Positions 35,984 through 47,202 of a DNA stretch of 64,000 bases are shown here, piece by piece. The first letter of the stretch is position 1. Every line of letters starts with the position of its first letter. The notes beneath the pieces are model-generated. The model was not told the origin of the DNA and searched no databases. It worked only from the letters and a program-made list of their open reading frames with translations. The DNA is from Seiridium cupressi. Lineage: Eukaryota > Ascomycota > Sordariomycetes > Amphisphaeriales > Sporocadaceae. The stretch spans positions 372,001-436,000 of the forward strand of contig JARVKI010000018.1 in NCBI GenBank assembly GCA_036674765.1, written 5' to 3'. A program made the translations under genes and the position numbers.

Positions 35984-38322
35984 GATGCGCGTGTATGCGT
36001 GGATGCGTGATGCGGCGACTCCAGAGACGGTTTCAGGTAGCAATGCAAAAAGTTTGAAGAAGGAAAGAAGGATTTTTGCAGTGTAAGCCCTATCGCGAAA
36101 TACCTATCAGTGGTCTCAATTGGCGTGGTTGTGATGGATTGCGATGGGCTCCGGAGCATGGGGCGGCCGGTTGATGGCAAGTAAACGAGCAAACGTCAGC
36201 AGGGCGGCACTGCAGCTGTGCTACTACTAGAGTTGCTAGCTTTGGGCCGGCTCCGTCTTGCCATGCAGCCACCACGTCTGTCAGGGATGCGTCTAAGTGG
36301 TCCGTAGTGCTGGTGCCCTACTGCTCGGGTTGCACACCAGTAATAAGAGTCCCTGACGAGAGGAGCTAGGGTTAGAGCTGACAGTTTTGAGAGGGGGGAA
36401 GCTCATCGAGACCAGTAGCTGAGCGCATTGAAGACTTTCAGCATCTTGCTCCTCTTCTCCAACGGGCCCCCAGATCGACGTCTGGACGTCACTGCATGCA
36501 CGGTCTTTTCTCTAGCACCGGGACACCTCACTTACCGAAATGGCGGATCTTCAAGCTAGACAGCTTGGATCTCTTGGCCTCTGGCCTGTCTTTTTGATTG
36601 AGACATGAGTTCTGTTTGCCCACAGCCTACAAGCTAGTTACGGCGGCATCGCTTCCCAGCCATCTGGAATGTCCTCCGCCTTTAATCAAGGCTAGCTGAT
36701 AACACCCTTGCTTTGAGGGTCTACCCCGAGCAACGAGCAAATGAGGCACCGGTCTCGAAATGAACAAGTAAGCAAGCTTGTCAGCACGATACACATAACT
36801 AGAAGCTCGAATGTGCCGGTTAGTTGAGATACCGGCCATGTGCAAGCGACCAAGATGTTAGTGCTTCCTCGCCTTGGCGCCGAGCAGATGCCGTTGGTGG
36901 ACCGAATGGTTGAGTCAGCGGCCACGGGCAACCCGGGGCTAGATACTGGCTTTCCACATGGAAACTTGAAGCCCACGTTACATGCTGCAAGCCATTTGAC
37001 GGCGGCGCAACGAGACCCTTGGAGCTAGGAATCACGAACCGTCTAAACTCTGATTCTGCTGCCAGCTCTACGGCGACCACCGCCTGCTCAACCAGCTGGG
37101 CAGAGCAGGAGTGTAGTGTCTTGGAGCTGTGTTGCGGGCCATGGCGAGAATCACGCTTCCTCAAGAGCGCCAAGTTCCGTTTGGCCACGACCATGCACGG
37201 AATGCAAACCTGTCGTGGAACCCAAATTGGCGCCGAACCTCCAAAAGCGCGTCAATTGCATCGCTTGCGTTGTAGTCAATCTATTTAAAGCATTTTGACT
37301 GCCACCCGGGAGGAGCTTCCCCGGTGAGATGGAAGGCGTCAGGCGTCAGGCGTCAGCATGACAGCTGACCATTATTGACAGCAGCTAGATTCCGAAATGC
37401 TGCGTTTGCCTGACATAGCTACATAGTCAATTCATGTAAGGCTCAGCCTTGCATCATATGAGGTCGCCTCAACGTCACCACCACCTGGCCGGAACAAGCT
37501 CATGGTGTTTCGGATGAACAGGTGTAGCAGAAATCGATAGTCTGCTCTGGAAGTGATACTGCAGGCCGTGGCCGGAGCTTTTAGCACGCTAATGCCGAGC
37601 ACTTGTGCGTATGTGAGAACAACTGTCTCTAGACCAACACGTTGGCTGTAGGAATTCGTGCCTTCGAGACGCACGACAGCATTTGCTGCAGTTGGCGCGC
37701 CATACCGATGATGCGATAACATCACTGCTCATTGGATCTAAGTGGAGAGCGAGCATCCAGAGAGGAGGCCTTGAAGACTGGTTCAACTGAAAGTTCTTGA
37801 CATCAATCATCAATTGAGAGTGTCTAGGAGCCCCAGACAACTTCATCTGCAATGTGTTGGAAAGACACTTTACCGACTCGGTTCTTTGAGTACGGCGCTA
37901 TCCGTGGTAAGTGATGTCAAGCATAAGGACTGAGGATGAGGTATGTCACGACTCAGCATTCACGTCTTGAGTGACAGTTAGGATTGGTGAATGGAGTCTT
38001 GGGAGTAATTACGTTCCCAATTTCTGCCAGGTGACTTGGTGGAACTGTCCCTCGGTGTTTGCTGTCACGGTATGCTCCTATCCATGGAATTCCCAACATG
38101 GTTTCTGCTGCAACCCGACAACCCAATTTATTTTTCAGTTACGCTCAATAGCCATTTCAAGAAGATCGCCTTGGCATATTTCGAGGTGAGCCACGACAGC
38201 TTGCTGCTTTTTCATTTCGTATGGTCCAATATTGTTGTTGTCTATGCTCGTGTATTATTCCCCCGCAATGTAGTTTGATCGATCCAGCACCACATTGAAT
38301 TTGAACAAAGAAAGCACTAGGC
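35984..38322. other. Intergenic region upstream of the vWA-like gene
   Basis: 2.3 kb between divergent starts. It includes three copies of GGCGTCA near 37335-37356. Open frames up to 124 codons lack domains and overlap antisense. Nothing else recognised. Confidence 0.5.
37335..37356. repeat. (GGCGTCA)3 short tandem repeat
   Basis: Three direct heptamer units in intergenic DNA. GGCGTCA resembles part of a CRE/bZIP-type TGACG core in reverse, but a regulatory role is only a possibility. Confidence 0.7.
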
Positions 38323-39348
38323 ATGTGTTTTGGAGGCAGACCACAGAGGAAAAGTCCAGGCCTGTTTGACACGCGCAATGAACAACACGCGATGCGACGT
38401 ATCCCACTCAACCCAACGACAGAACGATCAATCCGTCAGTCCAACCGACGGCTAGCCGGGACCGCTGCTGCTGCTGTCCATCGACATCTCTATATGAATC
38501 CGGCGCAGATATCACGGCAAGGCTCGAGCTTGCCTATCTTTGAATCCATGCGTCGAAAACCAGTCCCTAGTCAGACACAACCAACCGGGCCAGGAATCAC
38601 TGAGCAAGAAGACCAGTTCGCCTTCTTGGCGCATTTCGATACGTGCTTCCTGATTGATGATTCGAAAGCTATGAAACGCTACTGGGACGAAGTAATAGAC
38701 CTAATCCGCGCTGTCGTGCCGCTTTGCGCGGATCGAGACACAACTGGTATCGACATCTACTTCGGCAACCACCAGCCCGCCGGCTCCCTACTATTAGGCA
38801 TTGGCAGACAGGGATATCGAAATATAGGCCTAGTGACTGGCATGCCAGATATGCATGACAATGTCGAGGGTATCTTCAATGGCGTACAGCCGACTGGAAG
38901 ACATCGCATCACGGATCGATTACGACTTCTTCTGGAGGACTACATGCTATCGTATCACCGGAGTGTACAAGAGACAGGGTCTACTGTGAAGCCCAAAAAC
39001 ATCATAGTCGTCACGGCGCAGCGACTCAGTCAACGCGTAACACACGCCGTACATCGCACAGCGAAGCAGCTAGACGACCTAGATGCACCAAGTTATCAGT
39101 TGGGCATTCAATTCTTTCAGATTGGCGATGATGAAGAGGCAAGAAAGGACATGCAGTTCCTTGACGATAAATTGCCTGTACAGCAAGGGGTAAGGGATAT
39201 TGTGGATAGAGCAACTTGGACCGATGGCCCGGGCAAGTTGTCGGCAGACGGAGTCTTGAAGGTGGTTGGTGGTGCAGTCAGAAGGTCTATTGACCTGATT
39301 CAGTTGGAAGAGCTCCGCATGCCCCCTTTGCCAGCAATCACTTGGTAA
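38323..39348 (+). CDS. von Willebrand factor A-like domain protein (341 aa)
   Basis: Single exon. After a basic, low-complexity N-terminal 90 residues, a vWA-like fold starts at FLAHFDTCFLIDDSKAM (residues 101-117). The MIDAS-type motif reads D112-x-S114-x-A116, so the second Ser is replaced by Ala and metal binding may be weakened. The helix MKRYWDEVIDLIRAVVPLC follows, then GIDIYFGNH, a loop-helix region, and the strand KPKNIIVVTAQRLS. No signal peptide. Fungal vWA proteins of this size are common and mostly uncharacterised; a role in protein-protein interaction is the generic expectation. It is the last clearly conserved gene before the AT-richer accessory part. Confidence 0.75.
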   Translation: MCFGGRPQRKSPGLFDTRNEQHAMRRIPLNPTTERSIRQSNRRLAGTAAAAVHRHLYMNPAQISRQGSSLPIFESMRRKPVPSQTQPTGPGITEQEDQFAFLAHFDTCFLIDDSKAMKRYWDEVIDLIRAVVPLCADRDTTGIDIYFGNHQPAGSLLLGIGRQGYRNIGLVTGMPDMHDNVEGIFNGVQPTGRHRITDRLRLLLEDYMLSYHRSVQETGSTVKPKNIIVVTAQRLSQRVTHAVHRTAKQLDDLDAPSYQLGIQFFQIGDDEEARKDMQFLDDKLPVQQGVRDIVDRATWTDGPGKLSADGVLKVVGGAVRRSIDLIQLEELRMPPLPAITW

Positions 39349-42300
39349 GAGTCGAAAGAGAGTTCATCAAGCCAGTCGCTGGTGGAAGTAGAATCTGATA
39401 GTGGGATATTGCGAAACAGCCGTGTCTATCCTGTTTGGTGTTTAACTAGGAATGATTGATAGTGAGATGTTCAGTCTCCCACCAGATGTGGATTCTCTCC
39501 GCAAGATGAAGTCCTTTAACCCATCTAACTCACCGTCAAGCACTCTTATACTTCTCGACGAAGACCCAATCGTCCTCTAGTTCGCTAGCCTCCCTATGTA
39601 TCCTAGAACGGTCGCTAGGACTGCCGGTGCGGTTATGTCGAGTATGGCCTCTCTCTGTACGACCTTGCCGTGTAATCGAGATCTCTATAAAGTATATAAA
39701 GTTAGAAAGACCCTAGAGAGCTTCAACTTGATCCACTAATCTCGAATCTTAGCTCTTCCTATGTGGACTACCTCAGCTTTGCCGACAATCGGCGTGGTCT
39801 TCTTCACGTCCCCACTTCGAGGGGAGCTATGATCATAACGAAAAAGCCCTGGCGGGTAACCAGGGTTAGTGAGAATCGGGGCAGTGGGGGATAAACCGAA
39901 GAGCAGGGTGGGGTAGTCGACCATCTCGAACTCCATAGAGCTCTCGCGACCGTCAATAGGAATGGGGTCCATCTTCCTTTGCTCGTTGTCCTTAGGTCTC
40001 TTTATTGCATTAGCTTATGTGCGATCCACGGGACATTCTGATTGGAAGGGCGTAACAAACCTTGGCATACGCTGAACGAGGGTTAACTGAATTGACCTTG
40101 GGGTTTCGATCGGCGAATGTCTTCCAAGGAGAGTGCTTTCTTTCCATAATCTTTGTGAGATTTTCCGGGGGTGAATCACCGGCTGAGGTCGGTTATGAGA
40201 ATGTGTTTTCGAAAGTGACAAAAAGGCTTGTGTTGTGAGTGATGAATTGAATCAGCGTATCACTGATTTTGATAAGAAAGAGACTATCTATAATGTTCTG
40301 AGTTGGTGAGTCACCGTAAGTTGAGGAATGTGAAATAAATCGGTGTATCAAGAAATTCAATAAAAGAGACACTTATTCATGGCAGGAGAGGCAACCACAA
40401 GGTGGGAGCAAATTCGCGACTTCCTGGAGATCGTCGATTTGGGGCAGGTGCGCATTGAGATCCGATGAAGGATCAAGGAGAACAAACAGAGGTGTTATTG
40501 AGCTCCAGACCATCCGATGAAATTGTTGAATTTGATTTAATGTAGTTCAATAGCTTTTACAAATATGTAAATAGGGGGACATGATGGTGGCAATAAACCT
40601 AGAGTGGATTCTTGAAAGGCTATGTTGTGTCTCTTGATGAGTCTGGTATGAACTTCTGGTGTTGTGTAAATAGAGAAGCTGACCAGACCAGCATCTTGTA
40701 GCCTGACTTTGTAACCTCCACGGTCCTTAGGTCGGCTGTTCGCGGTGTTGTGTTAATGGAGGAGATAAGGAAGAGTTCATACGGGTATTGGTGCGGCACG
40801 TATTGTCACGGTTCAGGAGGTCAAAAAGGCTGTGCTTCAAGTTACCCCATAATTTGTTTAGGTTACAAAGACTGCAGAGCTCAAGTCAGCTCCGTGGGTA
40901 ACGCCTACATACCTTAAGCCTGACACCGGGCGGCGCTAGTCCGTGACATCTATGGCGAAGTCGGTTACAAAACGGGTATCGTACTCGTGGTGAATAGCCA
41001 GTGACGAATCAGCACTATTAGCAGCTTTGTGACAGACTGTAAAGAAAGCTGAATAGGATTATAGAGAGTTCGAACAAGTTGGTGCTTAGCATAATGGATG
41101 AACCTCTTTGACTTCTAACATTGTTGTGCGTGGCTTGTATTCGAGTATAAGTAGGAAACATATAAATAAGTTGGCAGCAGCCATTCGATCTATACCCTTA
41201 GTCTCTTTTGACTATGATCTTGTGGATCTTCATCATAGCTGATGGTGTTGACCAAAAGCCTTGATCATGTGCCTTCAAACGCTGAAAGTTGGTGTCTCGG
41301 AAAGATACATTTGACGTGATTCTCCACAAGGGTCAGCAGCGATATAAAAATGATTTTATAGTCATAATAGCAAAGATTTTACCCCAGGATTCAATAAGAC
41401 ACAAACTAACACAAGCAGGCAAACTATAACAAGTATTGTGAGTTTTATTATCGAGAGAAGTTGATTGTTAGTAGTTTGCGTTGCCTTCAGCAAAAGTCTA
41501 GTGGCTGGGGAAATTGGGGTGAAAAGAAAAAGAAAAGAGAACAACTGTTCACCTGGGGTAGTAATAGAGTCTGCAAGGACAACAGCAACTACCACATAAC
41601 TCTAATACTCCATATCAAACCTATACTTCTTGCTTCGACATATGGCTGCTCCTACATTACGGTGTTTTGGGGAGAGGGGAGGGGGAGGGGAGTCTTTCTC
41701 CTAAACTAGTATAACTTTGTAGTTTATCTGATCATAGATACTGGCAACTTTATTACCTGGTGCTATGCTGGCAGTAAGAACCCCAATTTTCTGATAGGTA
41801 CGGCTAACACAATACCGCTCCATGACGTCAATAGTTAAAAAACACATTGTAATTATGAGTGAGACTCAGCAAAGGAGGCCATCATACGATAGTCGGACAG
41901 TTCAGCCCCGGACATCCTACACTGGTGCCTACAACGCCGACAGGCTCGGAACTCTTAAAAGTATCGCTTTCTCCACATATAAATACAATCATGTCAAGAG
42001 TTTGTATGGCTGTGGGGAAATGACGTCGACCGCAAGGTACAGGATAAACGATAACGGAAGCTAAACCCTGACTGGCCCACTCAAGCACCCGTATCCACAA
42101 GAGTCACCGGCAATTCTGATAGGAGCGCTTAACATAATCTCCACTTAGAATATACTGTGGTGTTGGCTCTCTGCTGGCAATCGACGACGGCAGCTGAGCC
42201 TCAACTGGAGAGAATTGCTGATCATTTCCCATTGCATCATTCGTGTCATGGACTTCTACATAGACGTTTCCCCTTGCGCCATTAATGCAACGCCAGACGC

Positions 42301-42563
42301 CTTGACATCCCCACAACTCGGCGTGGCCTTCGGCTCTACATTATGATACGAGCGCATGTGCCTCTGGGAGAGCCAGTCTGGAGTAGCGAACAAGAAATGG
42401 AACAGTCTAAGTGCTAGCTCCCGGGCAGCGTCCCATGGGGAATTAATGGGCCGCCACATGATATAAGAACACAACTCTCCTCCAAGTCAGATAGTCGATA
42501 CGCCCCTTTCTCATCAAGTCCCGACTTATGTAATTCCCTGGCGAGGAACGACGCTCAGTAAAG
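39349..42563. other. AT-rich gene-poor interval, possibly old element remains
   Basis: 3.2 kb with no intact gene. The minus strand at about 39735-40010 reads as a coding-like stretch (proline/acid-rich, ending GRAKIRD) with no clear start or domain. Sequence around 40230-40390 contains two loosely similar blocks (each with a GTATCA... AAAGAGAC core). No terminal repeats, reverse transcriptase or transposase motifs could be recognised, so I do not call a mobile element. Confidence 0.45.
39736..40011 (-). other. Coding-like fragment, unrecognised
   Basis: An open frame of about 78-90 codons with ordinary, non-repetitive amino-acid composition (MDPIPIDGRESSMEFEM... GRAKIRD). A stretch downstream on the same strand near 39540-39680 continues in a coding-like way but with stops. 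It could be the last exon of an unrecognised gene or a relic of a decayed element. Low certainty. Confidence 0.25.
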
Positions 42564-44379
42564 ATGTATCGTATCTGGAATATCTATGGTTTGTACCTCC
42601 ATGTCACGTCCTTGATGTTGATCAACACTAACCATGCCCGTAATTAGTCTTGGCTGCCTTTGGCACCATTGGCGGCATGCTGTTTGGCTTCGACATCAGT
42701 TCGATGAGCGCCTGGATCGGATCGACCCAATATCTCGAGTATTTCCACAGCCCGGACTCGGCTACCCAGGGTGGTATCACGGCGTCCATGTCAGCAGGCT
42801 CACTGGTCGGTGCTCTTGCTGCCGGCTTTCTTGCCGATAGGCTTGGCCGCCGCGGCGCCTTACAAATCGCTTCCCTCGTCTTTATGGTCGGTGCTGCATT
42901 GCAAGCGTCGGCCCAGAACGTCGCCCATCTCATCGTTGGGCGTGTCGTAGGCGGTCTCTCCATCGGCGTCACGAGCTCTCAGAGCTGCGTCTATCTGGCT
43001 GAGTTGGCGCCATCTCGGATTCGTGGTCGCGTTGTCGGAATCCAGCAGTGGTCCATCGAATGGGGTATGTTGCTGATGCTCCATCTATAACATCGTGGCG
43101 CTGAAGCGTTCTTATAGGTATTCTGATTATGTATTTGATTTCCTACGGATGTGTCAACGCAATCAGTTCCCCGAACGCTTTCCGAATTGCCTGGGGAGTT
43201 CAAGGCATTCCAGCCGTCGTGCTCTTCGTGGTTCTTTTCTTCTTTCCCGAATCTCCCAGATGGCTCGGCCAGAAGGATCGATGGGAGGAATGCGAAGATG
43301 TCTTGGCTCACCTGCACGGCAAGGGAGATCGTAGCAGCCCGTTTGTCGTCGCCGAACTCGAAGAGGTCAGAGAAGCCGCACGCGTGGCGCACGAGTCGAA
43401 GGACATTGGCTTCTTGGGTCTTTTCGGTCCGAAGATATGGAAACGCACCTTGGCTGGATGCAGTGTACAACTGTGGCAGCAGCTACTTGGAGGTAACGTA
43501 ATGTTGTACTACCTCGTCTACATCTTCAACATGGCAGGCATGGTATGTTACCAAGCACAAGAGGCGAACCCCTCGACCACAAGCCCAGCTAACTTAGTCT
43601 GCAGAGCGGCAACGTTGCTTTGACCTCTTCCATCATCCAATACGTAATCTTCCTTGTTACAACTGGTGCAATTCTGCCTATTGTTGACCGCCTCGGCCGC
43701 CGGCCCCTGTTGATTGGGGGAGCTATTGTGTGCTGTCTCCTTCATTTCACCACAGGCGCCGTAATGGCTTCTTATGGCCATGCGGTGGATAGTATTGATG
43801 GTATGTCATAGCTCTTGTTGATGAAATATTTTCGAGAAATAACAGCATTTTAGGAAATACTATTCTCCGATGGGAGATAGGCGGAGCTCCAGCAAAGGCC
43901 GTGATCGCCCTCTGCTATATCTTTGTCGGCATTTACGGATTGACCTGGGCTCCCATTGGTTGGATCTACTGCTCAGAGGTGTTCCCACTCAAGTACCGAG
44001 CTGTTGGTGTGGGACTCTCCGCTGCTTCGAACTGGACGTGAGTGAACCTAACGCACTGATCTCCAACGTGCTACAGAGACTGCTGCTGACCGCTTCTTGA
44101 TCAAGTATGAACCTCGCGCTCGCTTTCTTCGTCCCCCCGGCCTTCACAAACATCCAGTGGAAGACGTATATGATATTCGGTACCTTCTGCGCCGTAATGG
44201 TCTTTCACATCTTCTTCACATACCCAGAAACGGCTGGGAAAGCTTTGGAGGAGATCGATGAGCTATTCGACTCCAACATCCCTGCCTGGCGAAGCAAGAA
44301 TGCTGGCAGTCGACTTGAGCAGCGCGTTGTGGACGCCAAGACTTCGGGTGTTGCAGAATACCAAGAATGCAATGTGTAG
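42564..44379 (+). CDS. Sugar porter, major facilitator superfamily
   Basis: Six exons (42564-42588, 42648-43064, 43118-43542, 43605-43800, 43854-44037, 44106-44379) give 506 aa; exon 1 codes only MYRIWNIY. About 12 membrane helices are seen. Sugar-porter signatures: GGMLFGFDIS in helix 1, DRLGRR (72-77) in loop 2-3, PESPRWL before the central loop, WQQLLGGNVMLYY in helix 7, a second DRLGRRP in loop 8-9, and PETAGKALEEID near the C-terminus. Role: uptake of hexose, pentose or disaccharide at the plasma membrane; the substrate cannot be told. A GH43 remnant lies 46 bp downstream on the other strand, suggesting a past sugar-utilisation cluster. Confidence 0.92.
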
Positions 44380-44424
44380 GCACGCCATCGAGCACACCGT
44401 GCACATCGTTTGGAGGTCGTAACT

Positions 44425-44830
44425 CTACCAGGAAGGATCAGAGGTCGGCGTATCTGTGCCACCGCGCAAAACCAAGATGTTGAGTGTTCTGAGCATGACG
44501 TCCCAGCTGCTGGACTTGACGCCGGCTGTGAAGTATATATACCAGGTGCTGTCGATCTGCCATATTCCCGGCCGCCCACCAGTTTGCACTACGCTCGGTA
44601 ATGTTGTCCGTGTAGATGACTTGAGGGGTCGCCGTGTTGAGCGATTCTATTGTGGATGCTGAAGTTATCTCCACGTCGGTCCACAATGTCGTGGTCAGAT
44701 AGTACATCCCACCATAGTAGACCATTTGCGGGTCACTACCATTGTAGGTTTTGATCGGGTTAGTAAGCCCAGTTACAAGATTCGAAATGAGAAAGCAAGA
44801 GCAGCTATCGCCGTCCACGTCTTGATAGTA
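44425..44830 (-). pseudogene. GH43-like glycoside hydrolase remnant, frameshifted and truncated
   Basis: On the minus strand one frame reads NPIKTYNGSDPQMVYYGGMYYL ... TTTLWTDVEIT ... RSANWWA, and after a one-base shift (near 44583) the next frame continues IWQIDSTWYIYFTAG ... WDVMLRT ... GGTDTPTSDP before a stop at 44425. This is the N-terminal blade region of GH43 enzymes (beta-xylosidase/arabinanase group), including the catalytic-base Asp region (GSDPQM). About two thirds of a normal enzyme (the usual domain is about 300 residues) is missing and the signal-peptide region is out of frame. It is therefore a pseudogene, unless the frame break is a sequence error; the truncation would remain. 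Confidence 0.75.
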
Positions 44831-45899
44831 ACATCAGTCTCGTTCGCATGGGAAGTCATTCACAGACTTTGTTTGAGTTTTGACGTGTCAAAACACTTAG
44901 CATGGCTTCGTTTGTGGCAGATGCTAACAGTGAATAAGGCTCTCTGTTACCACAGTACGAGCGGATTGATTGGACCGCTTAACAGTAGCGACGAGTTCCT
45001 TGTCGATCTTAGCGATCTAACCAAGGATTAATTTGCGGGGGATCGCCTACTCCAAATGCTCCACCCCCTAAGCTATCCCACCAATACTGGGCGCTGGCTT
45101 TAATGCCGCAGTTGACAGGTTCTGTGGAAAATGCTAGCACAACTTGGGATCTGAATCGTACATGACTACTGTGGCTCGGCTTAGTCACGCTTGAACCGTC
45201 AAGACTGCGCCCTACCCTATTCGCTGGAGAGTGTTATAGCAAACTACGTCAAATACTACTTCAAGTTAAAATTTGGTTACTTTTCTAACCCGAAGAGTAA
45301 TTTGAGAGCAATATCAGATAGTCCACTGATAAGCGTCACTGAGACAGAATAATTGCCATCAACTGTTATGTAAGTTTGACCTTGAGTGGCGAGGAATGCT
45401 TAAGTACTATGATGCTGATAAGAAGAGGTGCTACCAGCAAGAGTGGATGACAGCGGGAAAGCATCTTGAGTCAACAAAGAAAGGGCATCACCTTTGTGTG
45501 ATACCCGACTGTTATATGGAAACAAGCAACTAGTAATCAGGCTGACGACCAACTGCCATGCGACTTTCACGCGCGCGTTTCACTAACTCACTTTTATATG
45601 CTATTTGCTGTTGATAATAATTTGGAGGTAACCATGGATAGTGTTATCCAAGGTATTGGACATTTCATCCGAAATCGTCCGATGCAAATTGACCCTGTGT
45701 AGGTATGTTGATCTCACGAATATATAGAAACTAATTTAGGTAATATTTGAAATAGTATATAGTAGTTGCAACGCGACCAGAGTCTTTAGCAAGACTGAGG
45801 AGGCATCTCAGTTCATTATAGGGTTTGATTGTTCACCTGATCTTTATATTGGTATATATACCCCCTCGGCAATAATCGCTTTCGCTTTACAGGTTTGTC
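44831..45899. other. AT-rich gene-free interval
   Basis: About 1.1 kb, visibly AT-richer than the core genes and without open frames of note. Nothing recognised. Confidence 0.45.
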
Positions 45900-46400
45900 T
45901 CAGTTACCAGGACAGACGCCGAGCGAAGCCCATGACTTCATGCAGCCTCGATACAACGACCTCAAGAAGACACTCTCAATGGGCCTAGTGAAGAAATTGC
46001 CGGCTGGTCTGGTCAAGATAGTGCCATGAATCCAGCACGGCGTGCTGCGGTGCTGCATGCAATGTTCTTTTACAAAGACACCATTGGAATACAGACGGCC
46101 CAGAAAGCTCGACAGAGCGAAGCAGACATCAATCGCTATATGGATACTTGGCGCCAGATGACACCTGTCTCTGGAGCGTGCATAACGAAGCCGATCCAGC
46201 TGGGCCAAACTGGAAACAAAGCTTCTTTGGTTATCACTATCCAAGGTTGTTGGAAGTCAAAAGATCCAGAGACCCATGGGATGTCTTCTAGGTCCCTAAC
46301 ACCGCCGGTAGTGAGGAATAGTAAGGAAGGGCAGTTGATGATTATGCCCATTCGCAGAATGGCAAACTCTGCCGGGTGCAGAAACGAGGCTCGCCATGAT
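45900..46400 (+). pseudogene. Decayed C-terminus of a BBE-type FAD-linked oxidoreductase
   Basis: The plus strand shows the end of a berberine-bridge-enzyme-like protein in two frames. The first has NPARRAAVLHAMFFY and YMDTWRQMTPVSGA (about 46026-46185). After a shift, the second has NEADPAGPNWKQSFFGYHYPRLLEVK ... RDPWDVF-stop-VPNTAGSEE-stop and later NGKLCR. The two stops (TAG at 46289-46291 and 46319-46321) fall where the family has Trp (DVFWVP, SEEW), so each equals TGG to TAG. No FAD-binding N-terminal domain was found upstream. Family knowledge: such oxidoreductases oxidise alcohols or sugars with covalent FAD and are often secreted or in metabolite clusters. This copy is dead. Confidence 0.72.
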
Positions 46401-46927
46401 ATTGATCATCCCTAAATCGTTTACAAACCTATGAAGATATCCATCTCACCCTTGTCATATAATACCATGGGTTCCTACATCTCTTTGGAGCGTTAAGTAG
46501 GATAGTTGTTGCCATTGAACACCATCCTATCATTTCCCCATAAGTGGTTCAAACATGCTCCTAACCTGAATATATCGAGTCTTTTTATCTCTGTTGGAAA
46601 TGAGAATGATTCTGGATAGTCCTTATGATATTGTCTATTGCGTGTTCTGCTGCAGTATCTACATGTATGCAGTTCGGTATCAGCAACTCCATGATTATGC
46701 GCATGCGCTAGTCCAGCAATCTGTTGCTCTGTGTTCGTGAAGTAAAAATTTGATGATGCGATAGACAGCAGGCTCAATCGTCTCATTGAGTCTACTTCAA
46801 TTCCTCTAGGATGAGACCTCTGCCCTGTTCGATCTTGACAGTTGTGTCTTCCCGCTTAGAGGCGCACGACCTATTACGTTCACAGTCTGCCACCATTTCT
46901 CCCCTATCAAGGAATGACTCATGCTAT

Positions 46928-46930
<3 letters not shown>

Positions 46931-46968
<38 letters not shown>
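46931..46968. repeat. Poly-T tract, 38 T (left copy)
   Basis: A T homopolymer upstream of the gap. Its flanks resemble those of the second tract at 47158-47199; see the gap entry. Confidence 0.85.
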
Positions 46969-46973
<5 letters not shown>

Positions 46974-47056
46974 GGTTTGTGGAAAATGAAGGGAAGAGTG
47001 GATTTAAATGAGGGGTTTTTAAAGATGTGGAGAGAATTTAATATTTAAAATATTAG

Positions 47057-47066
47057 NNNNNNNNNN
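47057..47066. other. Assembly gap (10 N)
   Basis: Ten N between two poly-T loci whose flanks match in order and spacing: CCCGCTT then CCATTTC 42 bases later on both sides, and GAGAGAATTT exactly 61 bases after each T tract (47030 and 47261). This indicates that the two contig ends overlap and represent one locus, rather than a true gap. Confidence 0.85.
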
Positions 47067-47155
47067 TTCAAGTTTGTTTTTCCCGCTTCTCGGCGCCCCC
47101 CCTATTTCCGTCACATTCCTCCCCCATTTCTCCCCACACAACTTATGTCTCATTC

Positions 47156-47157
<2 letters not shown>

Positions 47158-47199
<42 letters not shown>
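47158..47199. repeat. Poly-T tract, 42 T (right copy)
   Basis: T homopolymer downstream of the gap, probably the same tract as 46931-46968 read from the other contig. Confidence 0.85.

Positions 47200-47202
<3 letters not shown>

Noticed and set aside
35369..36010. 213-codon plus-strand frame
   Set aside because: Antisense shadow of the DUF7053-like gene.
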